Below are positions 8,235 to 16,849 of a stretch of DNA of 64,000 nt, one piece after another (position 1 is the first letter of the stretch; each line of letters opens with the position of its first letter). A program made the position numbers and the translations under genes. Below the pieces are notes generated by a model. That model did not search any database. It saw only the letters and a list, made by a program, of their open reading frames with translations, and was not told where the DNA came from. The DNA comes from Pseudobacteriovorax antillogorgiicola (lineage in GTDB: Bacteria; Bdellovibrionota_B; Oligoflexia; Oligoflexales; Oligoflexaceae), in the NCBI RefSeq assembly GCF_900177345.1, contig NZ_FWZT01000001.1, positions 1 through 64,000 on the forward strand. The letters are read 5' to 3'.

Positions 8235-8831
8235 TCAGGACTTACCAGAATAGAATTGCTGGCACTGCCTTAGCCAAAACTGAAGAAGGGGCTCCATCCC
8301 TTCACTCAGAAAAGACTCGGGATGGAATTGGACCCCTACAGCAGGGTAGTCATCATCCCAATACTCCAGTATCTCGACCTCACCCCAATCGTTAACCCCC
8401 GTAATCCAATGTTCCTTCAGCATAGACTGATCTAAAACGAGGGAGTTATAGGTAGCAACCGATAGCAACCCACCTAATGGGAAAAGCTGCGAACCTTTGG
8501 ACACATGCACATCCCGACGCGAGCCATGAAATGGACTCTTAGCCTGGATCGTTCGGCTTCCTAAAACCGCACCAAGTATCTGATGGCCGAGACAAACTCC
8601 CAGAATAGGGGCTTTCCCCATCATGTCTGCTGTTAAGGACAGACTTTGTAAGACATCACGAGGAGACTTGGGACCAGGGGAGAGCACGAGTGGCTTTCGC
8701 TGAGAAAGATCGAACTCATTCATCCGATCGAAGGGCACTCGAATCAGATCGAGTTTATGCGATCCCCTTTGCAGCCAATCTAGGAGATTGAAACTAAAAC
8801 TGTCATAATGATCTATGAATAAGACTTCCAT
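8235..8831 (-). CDS. Class I glutamine amidotransferase, PabA/TrpG type
   Basis: A 198-residue glutaminase subunit that releases ammonia from glutamine for chorismate amination (aminodeoxychorismate or anthranilate synthase). Visible are the N-terminal VLFIDHYDSFSFN, the nucleophile elbow GVCLGHQ (Cys near residue 80) and the His-Glu pair in VQFHPES near residue 173. No PabB/TrpE partner is adjacent, so PabA and TrpG cannot be told apart. ATG 8831 fits the family N-terminus; an upstream GTG is less likely. Confidence 0.88.
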   Translation of the reverse strand: MEVLFIDHYDSFSFNLLDWLQRGSHKLDLIRVPFDRMNEFDLSQRKPLVLSPGPKSPRDVLQSLSLTADMMGKAPILGVCLGHQILGAVLGSRTIQAKSPFHGSRRDVHVSKGSQLFPLGGLLSVATYNSLVLDQSMLKEHWITGVNDWGEVEILEYWDDDYPAVGVQFHPESFLSEGMEPLLQFWLRQCQQFYSGKS

Positions 8832-8886
8832 ACAATCCACTAGATAGCCGTCAGGCTGGTATTTAGCAATAGGAGAAACTCAAGTT

Positions 8887-9618
8887 ATGATGGGAATCTC
8901 GTATCTATTTTTATTAACTACTATTTTCATCATGATTAGCGAAGTGTGTTTTGCTGGGGACCCTTCCCCATCGAGGCAGCTGGTGGACTTCAATCAGTAT
9001 AACCCGCTGGAACCTGCCTTCTCCCGTGGTTCTTTAGGGCTAAAGGTTGGGATCGGCCTTGAGGAACACCAGTGGCGCGAAGCACCAAGCTTGAATCGCC
9101 AGATCTATGCTCAACCTAACTCCGAAACTGGTCGCTTGGAACTCGTCAATGTCTACCTGCATAAAGGTACCCCGTGGCCTATCGATCTGGGAATTGTTCT
9201 TTCCCAAGCGATTGATTCTGAAGTATCCAGGCTAGGCAGCCACCTCCAGTGGACATTCTTTGAAGGTTTCAAACTCCCTTCATTTGGTCTTCGGGTGGCC
9301 CACAGCCGCATCTATGGATTAAACTCTACGGAAGTGAGAAGCTTTCAAGGTGACATGGTCGCAGACTACTCTATATTCAGCTACTTCACACTCTTCGCAA
9401 AATATAGTCTCGGTCAGCATAAGATTGATCAAAACTTCGAGACGCAACCAAGCCTTAGACTTGATAATGATGAGACATTCCAAAGTGAATTTCAAGATTC
9501 TAGCAGCCTTATTGGTCTGCAAGTCCGCGCCTGGCCAGGAGTTGGTGATTTAACCTTCGCCCGCACCAGCAGTATTGTGGGAGCCCGATACCTGTTTAAG
9601 GCGAGCTTTGGGATGTAG
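8887..9618 (+). CDS. Secreted probable outer-membrane barrel protein, unknown function
   Basis: 243 residues beginning with a signal peptide (hydrophobic to residue 20, cleavage near CFAG-D). The mature protein alternates short hydrophobic and polar stretches with many aromatic residues and ends in KASFGM, consistent with a small beta-barrel. No family was recognised. AGGAG lies upstream of ATG 8887. It is divergent from the PabA-like gene and its stop abuts the convergent murG stop. Confidence 0.65.
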   Translation: MMGISYLFLLTTIFIMISEVCFAGDPSPSRQLVDFNQYNPLEPAFSRGSLGLKVGIGLEEHQWREAPSLNRQIYAQPNSETGRLELVNVYLHKGTPWPIDLGIVLSQAIDSEVSRLGSHLQWTFFEGFKLPSFGLRVAHSRIYGLNSTEVRSFQGDMVADYSIFSYFTLFAKYSLGQHKIDQNFETQPSLRLDNDETFQSEFQDSSSLIGLQVRAWPGVGDLTFARTSSIVGARYLFKASFGM

Positions 9619-10701
9619 TCACTGCGCCGCCACGCCGAGTCTTGGACCAAAAGCATGATGAATCAAACCTTCCGCATCCGATGGCACGAAAGAGTCGGTC
9701 ATCGCCTTAGTCATTTGACTGCGACCCTGATCCAAGCTCTCTATCGCTTGTTTGAGTGCCGGGCCAGATAGTTCCGTTTCCCGTAGAACTCTGGCCACTC
9801 CATGTTTGGCAAAGCACTTGGCATTGTCGACCTGATCTCCCCTGCTCCCGATTTCTAAGGGGATCAGTAGCATAGGCTTCTTGAGGGCTAAAAACTCGAA
9901 GATAGAGTTGGCACCTGCACGACTGACCACAAAATCCGACAAAGCAAAGATATCTTTCAATTCGGGGCCGACGAACTCAAAACTCTTGTACTTCGGATGT
10001 TGAAAGTTTAACCCTTTACCCTGACCCGTGATATGAATGACCTGAAATCGAATCACCAGATCTGGCAAAATTTCTTCCAGTGCCTCATTAATTCGCTGGG
10101 CACCGAGACTTCCTCCCATGACCAAAACAGTCGGCTCCTGATCGCTCAAACCACAGAAAACCGCTCCCCTATGTGCGTCACCTTTTTTCAAATCTTCCCG
10201 AATCGGCAAACCGACCAACCGAGACTTCGAGGGATCGAGATACTTTTTTGTATCTGGGAAGCTATAGAAGATCATCTGAGCGAAAGGTTTGATAATCTTA
10301 TTTGCCAGGCCTGGAGTTAGGTCGCTTTCATGGGAATAAACTGGAATTCGCAGCAACCAAGCGGAGACGGCAACGGGAACACTAACAAAGCCACCCTTGC
10401 TAAAAACGAGCTGGGGTCGAATCATGGCCAGGATAAAAAATGACTGTATCGTTCCCCAAGCGACCTTAAAAACATCAATAAGATTTTGAAGGGAAATATA
10501 ACGCCTTAGCTTGCCGGCGGAAATTTGATGAAATACGACCCTCTCATGGGAGGACATAAGTTTTTTTTCGATTCCTTTTGAGCCGATATAATGAACTTCA
10601 ATTCCTTGCTTTGCATATCGCGGTAACATGGCTATGTGAGGCATTACATGACCAGCTGTGCCTCCTCCAGTAAGAACTATCTTCTTTTTTAGGCTCGTCA
10701 T
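9619..10701 (-). CDS. murG: MurG: UDP-GlcNAc:undecaprenyl-PP-MurNAc-pentapeptide GlcNAc transferase
   Basis: A GT28 enzyme that converts lipid I to lipid II at the inner face of the cytoplasmic membrane. The 360 residues include the N-terminal GGGTAGHVMPHIAM loop, SAGKLRRYISL, FSKGGFVSVPV and HESDLTPGLANKI, and the donor-site VMGGSLGAQRINEAL. These blocks resemble staphylococcal/lactobacillal MurG more than the usual proteobacterial form (HEQN...GLTNK). It is last in the envelope operon, outside any division-cell-wall cluster. Its ATG overlaps the stop of the preceding gene by four bases (ATGA), suggesting coupled translation. Confidence 0.92.
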   Translation of the reverse strand: MTSLKKKIVLTGGGTAGHVMPHIAMLPRYAKQGIEVHYIGSKGIEKKLMSSHERVVFHQISAGKLRRYISLQNLIDVFKVAWGTIQSFFILAMIRPQLVFSKGGFVSVPVAVSAWLLRIPVYSHESDLTPGLANKIIKPFAQMIFYSFPDTKKYLDPSKSRLVGLPIREDLKKGDAHRGAVFCGLSDQEPTVLVMGGSLGAQRINEALEEILPDLVIRFQVIHITGQGKGLNFQHPKYKSFEFVGPELKDIFALSDFVVSRAGANSIFEFLALKKPMLLIPLEIGSRGDQVDNAKCFAKHGVARVLRETELSGPALKQAIESLDQGRSQMTKAMTDSFVPSDAEGLIHHAFGPRLGVAAQ

Positions 10702-11198
10702 GACGTCTCCGTATCACTTTTGTCGAATACTAGGCTGGGCAGCTGGCTTACGATCGGATAGAACCTTAGGGTTGCATCCAGAATTCTCGACTTTTCGTGG
10801 ATACTATATTGATATGCTCCTAAGGTATCCCTAAGAAACGCCTCTAGATCAACCATTGTTGGATCACTAATCACGACCTTAAATTCATCCTTCCTGGGGT
10901 CAGTTCCGAGCGGAAAAATAGCTAGACGTCGCGCGTCGTGAAAGCTAATAGCTTCGAAAGCGTCGTCTTTAATATCGTTAGCTGCAATCGCATAGACACG
11001 AGTTACTCGAAAGTAATCAGCTAGAATATCTGCAACTTGTCGCTCTGTTAGCAGATGGGTCTCGACGATCGCATCGTAGGTCGATACTCCCCATTGTTCT
11101 TTGAACTTGGCAATCAACTGCAAGTTGGTCGGGGAAAGTGCCTGCTTCTCTTCCAACAGTGACGACAAGGACACTAGATTGATGTTTTTTCCACCCAC
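10698..11198 (-). CDS. Stand-alone MshEN/GspE N-terminal-like domain protein
   Basis: 166 residues resembling the N-terminal domain of type II secretion/type IV pilus ATPases. A helical part contains LTERQVADILADYFRV, followed by an alpha/beta part (ARRLAIFPLG...FKVVISDPTMVDLEAFLRDTLG) but no ATPase domain. Some MshEN domains bind cyclic di-GMP, but the RLGxxLV-type ligand motif is not obvious here. The start is GTG 11198 with AAGGAG ten bases upstream; it overlaps the preceding gene by 25 bases. Its place inside an envelope operon is the main clue; function unknown. Confidence 0.7.
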   Translation of the reverse strand: MGGKNINLVSLSSLLEEKQALSPTNLQLIAKFKEQWGVSTYDAIVETHLLTERQVADILADYFRVTRVYAIAANDIKDDAFEAISFHDARRLAIFPLGTDPRKDEFKVVISDPTMVDLEAFLRDTLGAYQYSIHEKSRILDATLRFYPIVSQLPSLVFDKSDTETS

Positions 11199-11857
11199 TT
11201 GATCGTTACTCCTTGGCCGTATTTAATCAGGGAACTCGCAGGGTCTTTACCCAAAAAGCAGTGTTCAAACTGATGATTCACAAAACCCATATATTCAGAC
11301 CATTGATAATCAGCACAAAATGAGGGTCGTACCTTAGCAAGATCATTTAAGATAAGGCTAATATTGCGGTTGCCATGATGAAAAGCGAGCTTGGCTCCTT
11401 TCTGGGTTTCCTCATAGCTGGTGATATTGGCTTGCCACGACTTAGGTATTCTACCAGTGAGTAGACAGGGGATTTCATCAAGTTTGATGCCGATATAGTG
11501 ACCTTGAATGTAAATACTTTTATTCTCGTCCACCGAAACTTGCCCAGCATCGATCGCTGGCAGCGACAGCAGCAAACCTGGCTTTTGCAAATCACCATGA
11601 ACTCGCCCAACAGTTTGGCCAAAGGAGTTATACGCCTCTAAACTCCAAGCTTGGCTACCGTTTGCGACCCAGTCCATCTCTGTACCAAATAAGTACTGTC
11701 CTTGATCTCGAACAGAAAGAAAAACATTGCCCTCTCCTTGACTGCATGTAGAAAATAATCGCTCCACAGCAATGGGAAGTTTTGGTTCAATATAGGACGT
11801 AGTTTGACAAGCACTCACAAAAGCAAGAAGGGGTAACGAAAGAGCCCACTTAGGCAT
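11174..11857 (-). CDS. LolB-like/DUF4292-type outer-membrane lipoprotein
   Basis: A 227-residue lipoprotein starting at ATG 11857, which overlaps the stop of the TPR lipoprotein gene by eight bases. The signal ends in a lipobox (FVSAC, Cys near 17). The mature part consists of amphipathic strands with G-x-V-H-G and LLTGRIPKSW elements resembling LolB, the outer-membrane receptor that inserts lipoproteins delivered by LolA. Similarity is by pattern only, so a different lipid-binding role is possible. Coupled to a TPR lipoprotein, a pairing known from delta-type bacteria. Confidence 0.6.
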   Translation of the reverse strand: MPKWALSLPLLAFVSACQTTSYIEPKLPIAVERLFSTCSQGEGNVFLSVRDQGQYLFGTEMDWVANGSQAWSLEAYNSFGQTVGRVHGDLQKPGLLLSLPAIDAGQVSVDENKSIYIQGHYIGIKLDEIPCLLTGRIPKSWQANITSYEETQKGAKLAFHHGNRNISLILNDLAKVRPSFCADYQWSEYMGFVNHQFEHCFLGKDPASSLIKYGQGVTIKWVEKTSI

Positions 11858-13604
11858 TCCTGCCTTTGAACTCCTCATATTTTTTAAGTATGCGATCACG
11901 ATCTCTTGGGTCCATACGAGCCTTACTGGCTTTCTCATAGTAGCTATAGGCTTTATCCATCTGGTCCATTGCACGATATACGTCTCCAATATGCTCAAGA
12001 ATGACACCTTCGTTGGGGGCATACTTATTGGCTTCAAGTAAAATTTCAAGAGCTTCCTTGTACTGCTTTTTCTGATAGTAAACCCAGCCTAAAGAATCGA
12101 GATAGTAGCCATCGTTAGGCTTGATCTTGAGTGCTGTTTTAATCAGCATCTCTGCCTCATCCAGGTTATCTCCTCGCTCAGCATACAAGTATCCTAGATA
12201 GTTGTATGCGCCTGCGTGCTGGGGATCAATTTTTATTAGATGTTTCATCGTTTCAATGCAGTCATCCACATCTCCCTGACGCTCTTGATTGATCCCTAGT
12301 AGAAACCATATATCAGTCCGTTCTGGGTACTCTTGGCTTGCCTTAATCAAAACTTCTACAGCGGAGTCATATTTTTTCTGATCGCCATATAGGTTGGCTA
12401 TCAATAGGTAGAAGTCGGGAGCCCGTTCATGCTTACTGGAAACGATTGACTTGCCGATACCGATCGCAATATCAAATTGTTTTAGTTCGCGATGGACAAG
12501 TATTTCCCGATACTTTGCATGTATGTAGAACTGAGAGCTTTCGTCAATATTCTGGTAAAGCTCAGCAGCTCTTTCTGGTCGTCCCATCTTTTCTGCACCA
12601 AGGGCTGTCATATACGAGATGCGACTATTGTCGGGAAAGTCTCGATTAAGCTCTTCGAGCAGGCTGGCAGCCTTCTCATAATTTTTGAGTTCCCAGTAAA
12701 GAAAGACTATCTGAAGCTTCACAGGAATGGAAACCTTCTGGCTATTACGATCCACCTCTTCCAAAAGAGATAACGCCTCTTCTAGGCTTCCGATTTGCTT
12801 GTAAAGGTTCACCATCCGAGCAATGAGATCATCATTATTCGGGTTCATTTGAAAGATCGTCTCATAAAGCTCCACTGCTCTCTTTGACTGGCCATTAAAT
12901 TCCAGGGTTATAGCATAGAGGTGAATATACTCAGGGTTGTTACTCCGCAGGGTGTAGGCTCGCTCTGCGGCCTTCTTGGCCTTTTTAAGTTTCTTATCAC
13001 TTAGGTACATCTTGGCAAGGAGAGCCCAACCATCCGCAAAGTTTGGATCAGCCTTGACCATCTCCTCGGCGATAATCACAGCTTTTTCAGGCTTGCCCAT
13101 GGCGCGATAGGCCTGTATCAAGCCGATATATGCATCCAAGCGCTCGGAGTCGATGGTAAGAACTCGATTGAATTGCTTCACAGCGGATTGCAATTGCCCT
13201 TTAGCCAACTGAAATTGGCCCAGCAGGACATTGATTTCTGGATCTTTCGGATAAAGGAGTACCATGCGCTTGATTTGGGTAAAAGCTTCTTCAGGCTTGA
13301 GGTAGGCCTTGGAAGCTATCAGCTTCGCGGCAAGGTAAGAACTCGGATCTAAATTGTAGGCGAGCTCGTAGAGCTTGAGCGCAGTTTCTCGATCTTGGGC
13401 CAAAAGTCGATCTTCGGCGAGCAAAAAGTAGTAGTTGGCATTTGCACGTCGCTGCTCAGGAGACCATAGGTCTGACGACAAAGATTCTTGCTTTTCGAGG
13501 TCAAGAGGGTCTTCTGGGAGTGGTGGAAAATCTGACTTCGTTTGACAGGAGCTAAGGGCTAATCCAACACTGGTGAGGATTCCAAAACAAAGCTTATGGA
13601 ACAT
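11850..13604 (-). CDS. TPR-repeat lipoprotein
   Basis: 584 residues with a lipoprotein signal (LALSSCQ, Cys near residue 20) followed by about a dozen tetratricopeptide repeats. Clear repeats include YLAAKL, AYIGLIQAYRAMGKPEKA, GAYNYLGYLYAERGDNLDEA and YLDSLGWVYYQKKQYKEAL. TPR solenoids mediate protein-protein contacts; an outer-membrane or periplasmic scaffold is likely. GAGGGC precedes ATG 13604. It is translationally coupled to the LolB-like lipoprotein downstream, suggesting they act together. Confidence 0.88.
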   Translation of the reverse strand: MFHKLCFGILTSVGLALSSCQTKSDFPPLPEDPLDLEKQESLSSDLWSPEQRRANANYYFLLAEDRLLAQDRETALKLYELAYNLDPSSYLAAKLIASKAYLKPEEAFTQIKRMVLLYPKDPEINVLLGQFQLAKGQLQSAVKQFNRVLTIDSERLDAYIGLIQAYRAMGKPEKAVIIAEEMVKADPNFADGWALLAKMYLSDKKLKKAKKAAERAYTLRSNNPEYIHLYAITLEFNGQSKRAVELYETIFQMNPNNDDLIARMVNLYKQIGSLEEALSLLEEVDRNSQKVSIPVKLQIVFLYWELKNYEKAASLLEELNRDFPDNSRISYMTALGAEKMGRPERAAELYQNIDESSQFYIHAKYREILVHRELKQFDIAIGIGKSIVSSKHERAPDFYLLIANLYGDQKKYDSAVEVLIKASQEYPERTDIWFLLGINQERQGDVDDCIETMKHLIKIDPQHAGAYNYLGYLYAERGDNLDEAEMLIKTALKIKPNDGYYLDSLGWVYYQKKQYKEALEILLEANKYAPNEGVILEHIGDVYRAMDQMDKAYSYYEKASKARMDPRDRDRILKKYEEFKGRNA

Positions 13605-13675
13605 ATAATGCCCTCTAATCCGTGATGATCGCTATCTCTCTAGAGTATCAAAAAGGCAAGGCTTGGGAAAGCAGT

Positions 13676-14473
13676 CTAGATGAGGCGAAACCCCAGAGAC
13701 TCTTCGCATAAAAAGCCCAGGTCAACCTTCTCAGGTGGCTGGTCATAGAAGACCTTCACAAGGCTCAAACCTGCCGCTGGCGCGGTTCTGCCAGCCGCCT
13801 TGCGATCTTGGGCACCAACGATTGCTGGAATAGCATCAGCTGGCAGTTTTCCTAAGCCAATCTCGACTAGGGTACCGACCATATTTCGGACCATTTGCTT
13901 CAGGAAACCTTCGCCAAGGACATAGATTTCGAGGCATCTGGGGTGGCTTTCGAAGTGAATGTCCAAGACTCGTCGCACAAAAGTTTTAGCCGATGAGTCT
14001 GTGGCACAAAAGCTTTTGAAGTTATGCTCACCGATAAAATCCTGCGCAGCACGACGAAGAAGGTCATCATTCAAATTATGAACGTGCCAAGAAAATTCCC
14101 GCAGAAATGGACTCGGAACCGGATGGGTCCAGATCCGATAGCGATAGAGCTTTGCTGTCGCCGAAAGGATCGGATGAAAGTTGGGGTCAACTGCTTGAAT
14201 CGCCTGCACCGAAACCTCATTAGGCAACATAGCATTGACTCCCTTGAGGAGCCGATGTGTATTGAAGTCTGCTTTGCTTCGGAATGTCGCAACCTGCTGC
14301 TCCGCATGCACGCCACTGTCGGTCCTTGAGGAGCCTATGACCGTGACATCTTCCCTAAGGAAGACACCGAGGCATTTTTCAAGATGATCCTGGATTGAGT
14401 TACCCGATGGCTGAGACTGCCAACCATGAAAGGGGGTGCCCACATAGGCGAGTTCTAGTCGATATTGGGTCAT
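13676..14473 (-). CDS. truA: tRNA pseudouridine(38-40) synthase TruA
   Basis: Isomerises uridine to pseudouridine at positions 38-40 of the tRNA anticodon stem-loop. The 265-residue frame begins with the family signature YVGTPFHGWQSQP and contains the catalytic aspartate D52 in SSRTDSGVHA. Length is normal. It lies five bases after a barrel protein gene in the long envelope operon. The ribosome site is weak, so translation may depend on coupling. Confidence 0.95.
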   Translation of the reverse strand: MTQYRLELAYVGTPFHGWQSQPSGNSIQDHLEKCLGVFLREDVTVIGSSRTDSGVHAEQQVATFRSKADFNTHRLLKGVNAMLPNEVSVQAIQAVDPNFHPILSATAKLYRYRIWTHPVPSPFLREFSWHVHNLNDDLLRRAAQDFIGEHNFKSFCATDSSAKTFVRRVLDIHFESHPRCLEIYVLGEGFLKQMVRNMVGTLVEIGLGKLPADAIPAIVGAQDRKAAGRTAPAAGLSLVKVFYDQPPEKVDLGFLCEESLGFRLI

Positions 14474-14478
14474 ATTAC

Positions 14479-15267
14479 TTAGGTGCCTGTAGCCTCGAAG
14501 CTGAACATCACTCCTAAAGTGGTTCGGTCGTAAACCCCAACTTCGTTACTGACAGTTGTCACCGTTTGAAAGAAGGGCGTCAAAAATATTCCGCTGATTC
14601 CATAGACCTTGAGCGAATATGCTGCACGAGGATCAATTTTACTGACATCAAACGACAGAGAAGCCCCTACGACTTGCTCGACGTTAAATCCAGAATTGAC
14701 AAACGGAACCACTTCAGATTGGTCTACCGATGAATCAAGATTCGCTTGAGTCGTATTTTCAACATAGGTATAGGACAGGCCACCCCAGACGCTAGCCACG
14801 AGAAAACGACTCGAAAATGGGGCGTAGCTGAGGCTCAGAGATGTTTGCAATGGGATTAGAGTTAGCTGACTCTTCTGGGTAGCATCAACATCCGAATCCG
14901 ACAGATCTTGTTCCAAGCCGCCATCGGGCACATCGATATTACCTGCACTCTTTCCTGAGTCCTGATAAAGACCAGTACGAAACGATACACCTAAATCAAA
15001 ACCACCCCCAAGGGTCAAAAATGAATACTCGCCCCAGATTTCTGGGTAGGCACTACCGCTACCAAATAGCTTTTCGTAGTGATTGTAGTCATTGCCAATG
15101 GACATTGGTCGCGCCACACCTATACCAAAATGATAGGTCCGGTGCCGCCTTGTTGGGCTGGAGTTTTCTATTTCATTTTGTCCTAGCTCTTCGTCCTGGG
15201 CCATGCCCTGGCTGCTTCCGAAAGCCCCTAGACTAAGAACCAGAATTATCGTTTTTATCGGCTTCAC
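14479..15267 (-). CDS. Probable outer-membrane beta-barrel protein, unknown function
   Basis: 262 residues from GTG 15267, eight bases after GAGG. This start gives a clean signal peptide (KTIILVLSLGAFG, cleavage near GMAQ-D). Earlier in-frame starts would put it inside pssA with no signal. The mature protein shows strand-like segments with aromatic girdle residues (YHFGIGVARP, LGGGFDLGVSFRTG, TTLGVMFSFE). The start overlaps the pssA end by 35 bases. No family recognised. Confidence 0.65.
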   Translation of the reverse strand: MKPIKTIILVLSLGAFGSSQGMAQDEELGQNEIENSSPTRRHRTYHFGIGVARPMSIGNDYNHYEKLFGSGSAYPEIWGEYSFLTLGGGFDLGVSFRTGLYQDSGKSAGNIDVPDGGLEQDLSDSDVDATQKSQLTLIPLQTSLSLSYAPFSSRFLVASVWGGLSYTYVENTTQANLDSSVDQSEVVPFVNSGFNVEQVVGASLSFDVSKIDPRAAYSLKVYGISGIFLTPFFQTVTTVSNEVGVYDRTTLGVMFSFEATGT

Positions 15268-16120
15268 TGGGGTAACCTCGCTCTCCTGCGGTTTCCAAAA
15301 CGTTTCCAGACCCTGGTTCGAAAATATCATCGTCATCAACGGCTTTCGTCCAACCGAACATCCACTCAAGGGGACCACTTACAGCATAGCCAGCAAAGAG
15401 AAGAAAGCCAAATAGCTCAGGTTGGTAGGCTACAAGGCCTGTTAGTGCGACACCAAGCACCAGGATGCGGAAAGGTTTTATACCCTTGATGTTGAGAGTT
15501 TTATGAGACCGGTATGGAATATTGGTCACCATAGCTAATGCCAACCCAACACCTGCGACACAGAAGAATGCGATCCGAAAGTCGTTGGCATTTAGCAAGC
15601 TATGGACCCACTTAACAATCGTAAAGTCATTGGGGCCAACTTCAAAGCCGCTCCAAACAGCGACGAAGCAGGCAATCACTCCAGCGGCCATTGGAATTGG
15701 TAAGCCAACAAAATCTCCAGAAGCCTGACCTATAGAGGACTGCACGTTGAATCGTGCCAAGCGCAAGGCCCCGCAGGCCATGAACATAAAACAGATGATC
15801 CAACCTAAACGTCCTAAACCATCAAGGCCAGCCATGTACATGATAAACGCCGGAGCCACACCAAAGGACACCAGGTCACATAACGAGTCATATTGAACTC
15901 CAAACTCACTGGTACCACCAGTGAGTCGAGCCACACGCCCATCCAACATATCAAAAACTGCGGCCAGTAGAATCGCTCCCGAAGCCCACATGAAGTCTTC
16001 TTGAAGGCACTTTATGATCGCGAAAAAACCAAAAAAGAGGTTTCCTGTGGTAAATAAGTTAGGGAGTATATAGACAGCGCCGCCCAAAGGTTTCTTGCGT
16101 CGTGCACCTTTAAATTTCAT
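15233..16120 (-). CDS. pssA: CDP-diacylglycerol-serine O-phosphatidyltransferase
   Basis: Makes phosphatidylserine, precursor of phosphatidylethanolamine, in the inner membrane. The CDP-alcohol phosphotransferase signature D-G-x2-A-R-x8-G-x3-D-x3-D is complete (D60, G61, A64, R65, G74, D78, D82). Several hydrophobic segments are visible. The C-terminal tail (after about residue 255) is Asp/Glu/Gly rich and hydrophilic. It lies two bases after tsaB and near cdsA, which makes its CDP-diacylglycerol substrate. Confidence 0.93.
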   Translation of the reverse strand: MKFKGARRKKPLGGAVYILPNLFTTGNLFFGFFAIIKCLQEDFMWASGAILLAAVFDMLDGRVARLTGGTSEFGVQYDSLCDLVSFGVAPAFIMYMAGLDGLGRLGWIICFMFMACGALRLARFNVQSSIGQASGDFVGLPIPMAAGVIACFVAVWSGFEVGPNDFTIVKWVHSLLNANDFRIAFFCVAGVGLALAMVTNIPYRSHKTLNIKGIKPFRILVLGVALTGLVAYQPELFGFLLFAGYAVSGPLEWMFGWTKAVDDDDIFEPGSGNVLETAGERGYPSEADKNDNSGS

Positions 16121-16122
16121 CC

Positions 16123-16839
16123 TTATCCTTTCTTTTGGAGAAGCTCTTCCGGAGCCGATTTTCGAACGTAACGAGGCACAAGCTCGTCCGACCGCACCAG
16201 TTGCCCGTTTGTGAGAAGCCCGGTCACGGCATCAAAGCACAGGGCCGTCGCAACCGGAAGCGATGTTCGTTGATAGCCAAGGCCTTTCTGCTCAAGCACC
16301 GCTTCAAGTTTGTCCCAGGGCAGAAGGAGTTTGATCTCTCGGCCCCCAAGAACATCGACAGAAGTATCCTGGCGATCGCCCTCCCTAGCAAGCAATAGCT
16401 CCCCATCTTTTACATCAACCACATACATGGTTGCTCGATCATCAATGTCACTTAGGCACAAATAGCCTTGTGTTTTTGTTGCTGGAAGAAACCAAGCTAT
16501 TTTCCCTTGCCACTTTGCCAGGCATTCGAGAGGAGATACGCCGATGATTTCCAAGTTCTCCTGGGTCGACCCAAGTGCAGACACGAAACTAAGGCCTACC
16601 TTGATGCCCGTAAACGAGCCCGGCCCTTGGCTAACAAGGATAGTATCAACCTCACTCAAGCTCCACTCGTGTAACTGAAGGAAATTCTTTAAAAGGCTAG
16701 GCAGCTTCGCCGCGGCGATGTGGTTTGAAAAGAAACTTTCCCAGGCAAGACATTCAAATCCATCTCCTGCCTGAAGGCCTAAACCAAGAGACACCCCCTT
16801 AAGGGAGGTGTCGATGATGATTGTTTTCTTTTGATTCAT
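16123..16839 (-). CDS. tsaB: TsaB, partner in tRNA threonylcarbamoyladenosine synthesis
   Basis: TsaB (YeaZ) is the regulatory partner of TsaD in making t6A at position 37 of ANN-decoding tRNAs. The ASKHA-type N-terminus (TIIIDTSLKGVSLGL) and SQGPGSFTGIKVGL (residues 70-82) are diagnostic. The 238-residue length is typical. ATG 16839 follows AGAAGAG; the region upstream of it in frame overlaps rseP and is not family-like. It sits in an envelope operon rather than with tsaD. Confidence 0.9.
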   Translation of the reverse strand: MNQKKTIIIDTSLKGVSLGLGLQAGDGFECLAWESFFSNHIAAAKLPSLLKNFLQLHEWSLSEVDTILVSQGPGSFTGIKVGLSFVSALGSTQENLEIIGVSPLECLAKWQGKIAWFLPATKTQGYLCLSDIDDRATMYVVDVKDGELLLAREGDRQDTSVDVLGGREIKLLLPWDKLEAVLEQKGLGYQRTSLPVATALCFDAVTGLLTNGQLVRSDELVPRYVRKSAPEELLQKKG

Positions 16840-16849
16840 GAACACTCTT

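Noticed and set aside
15255-15262. Perfect GCCGATAA (FliA -10) on the minus strand
   Set aside because: It lies in the first codons of the barrel protein gene and no TAAA-type -35 stands 11-15 bases upstream.
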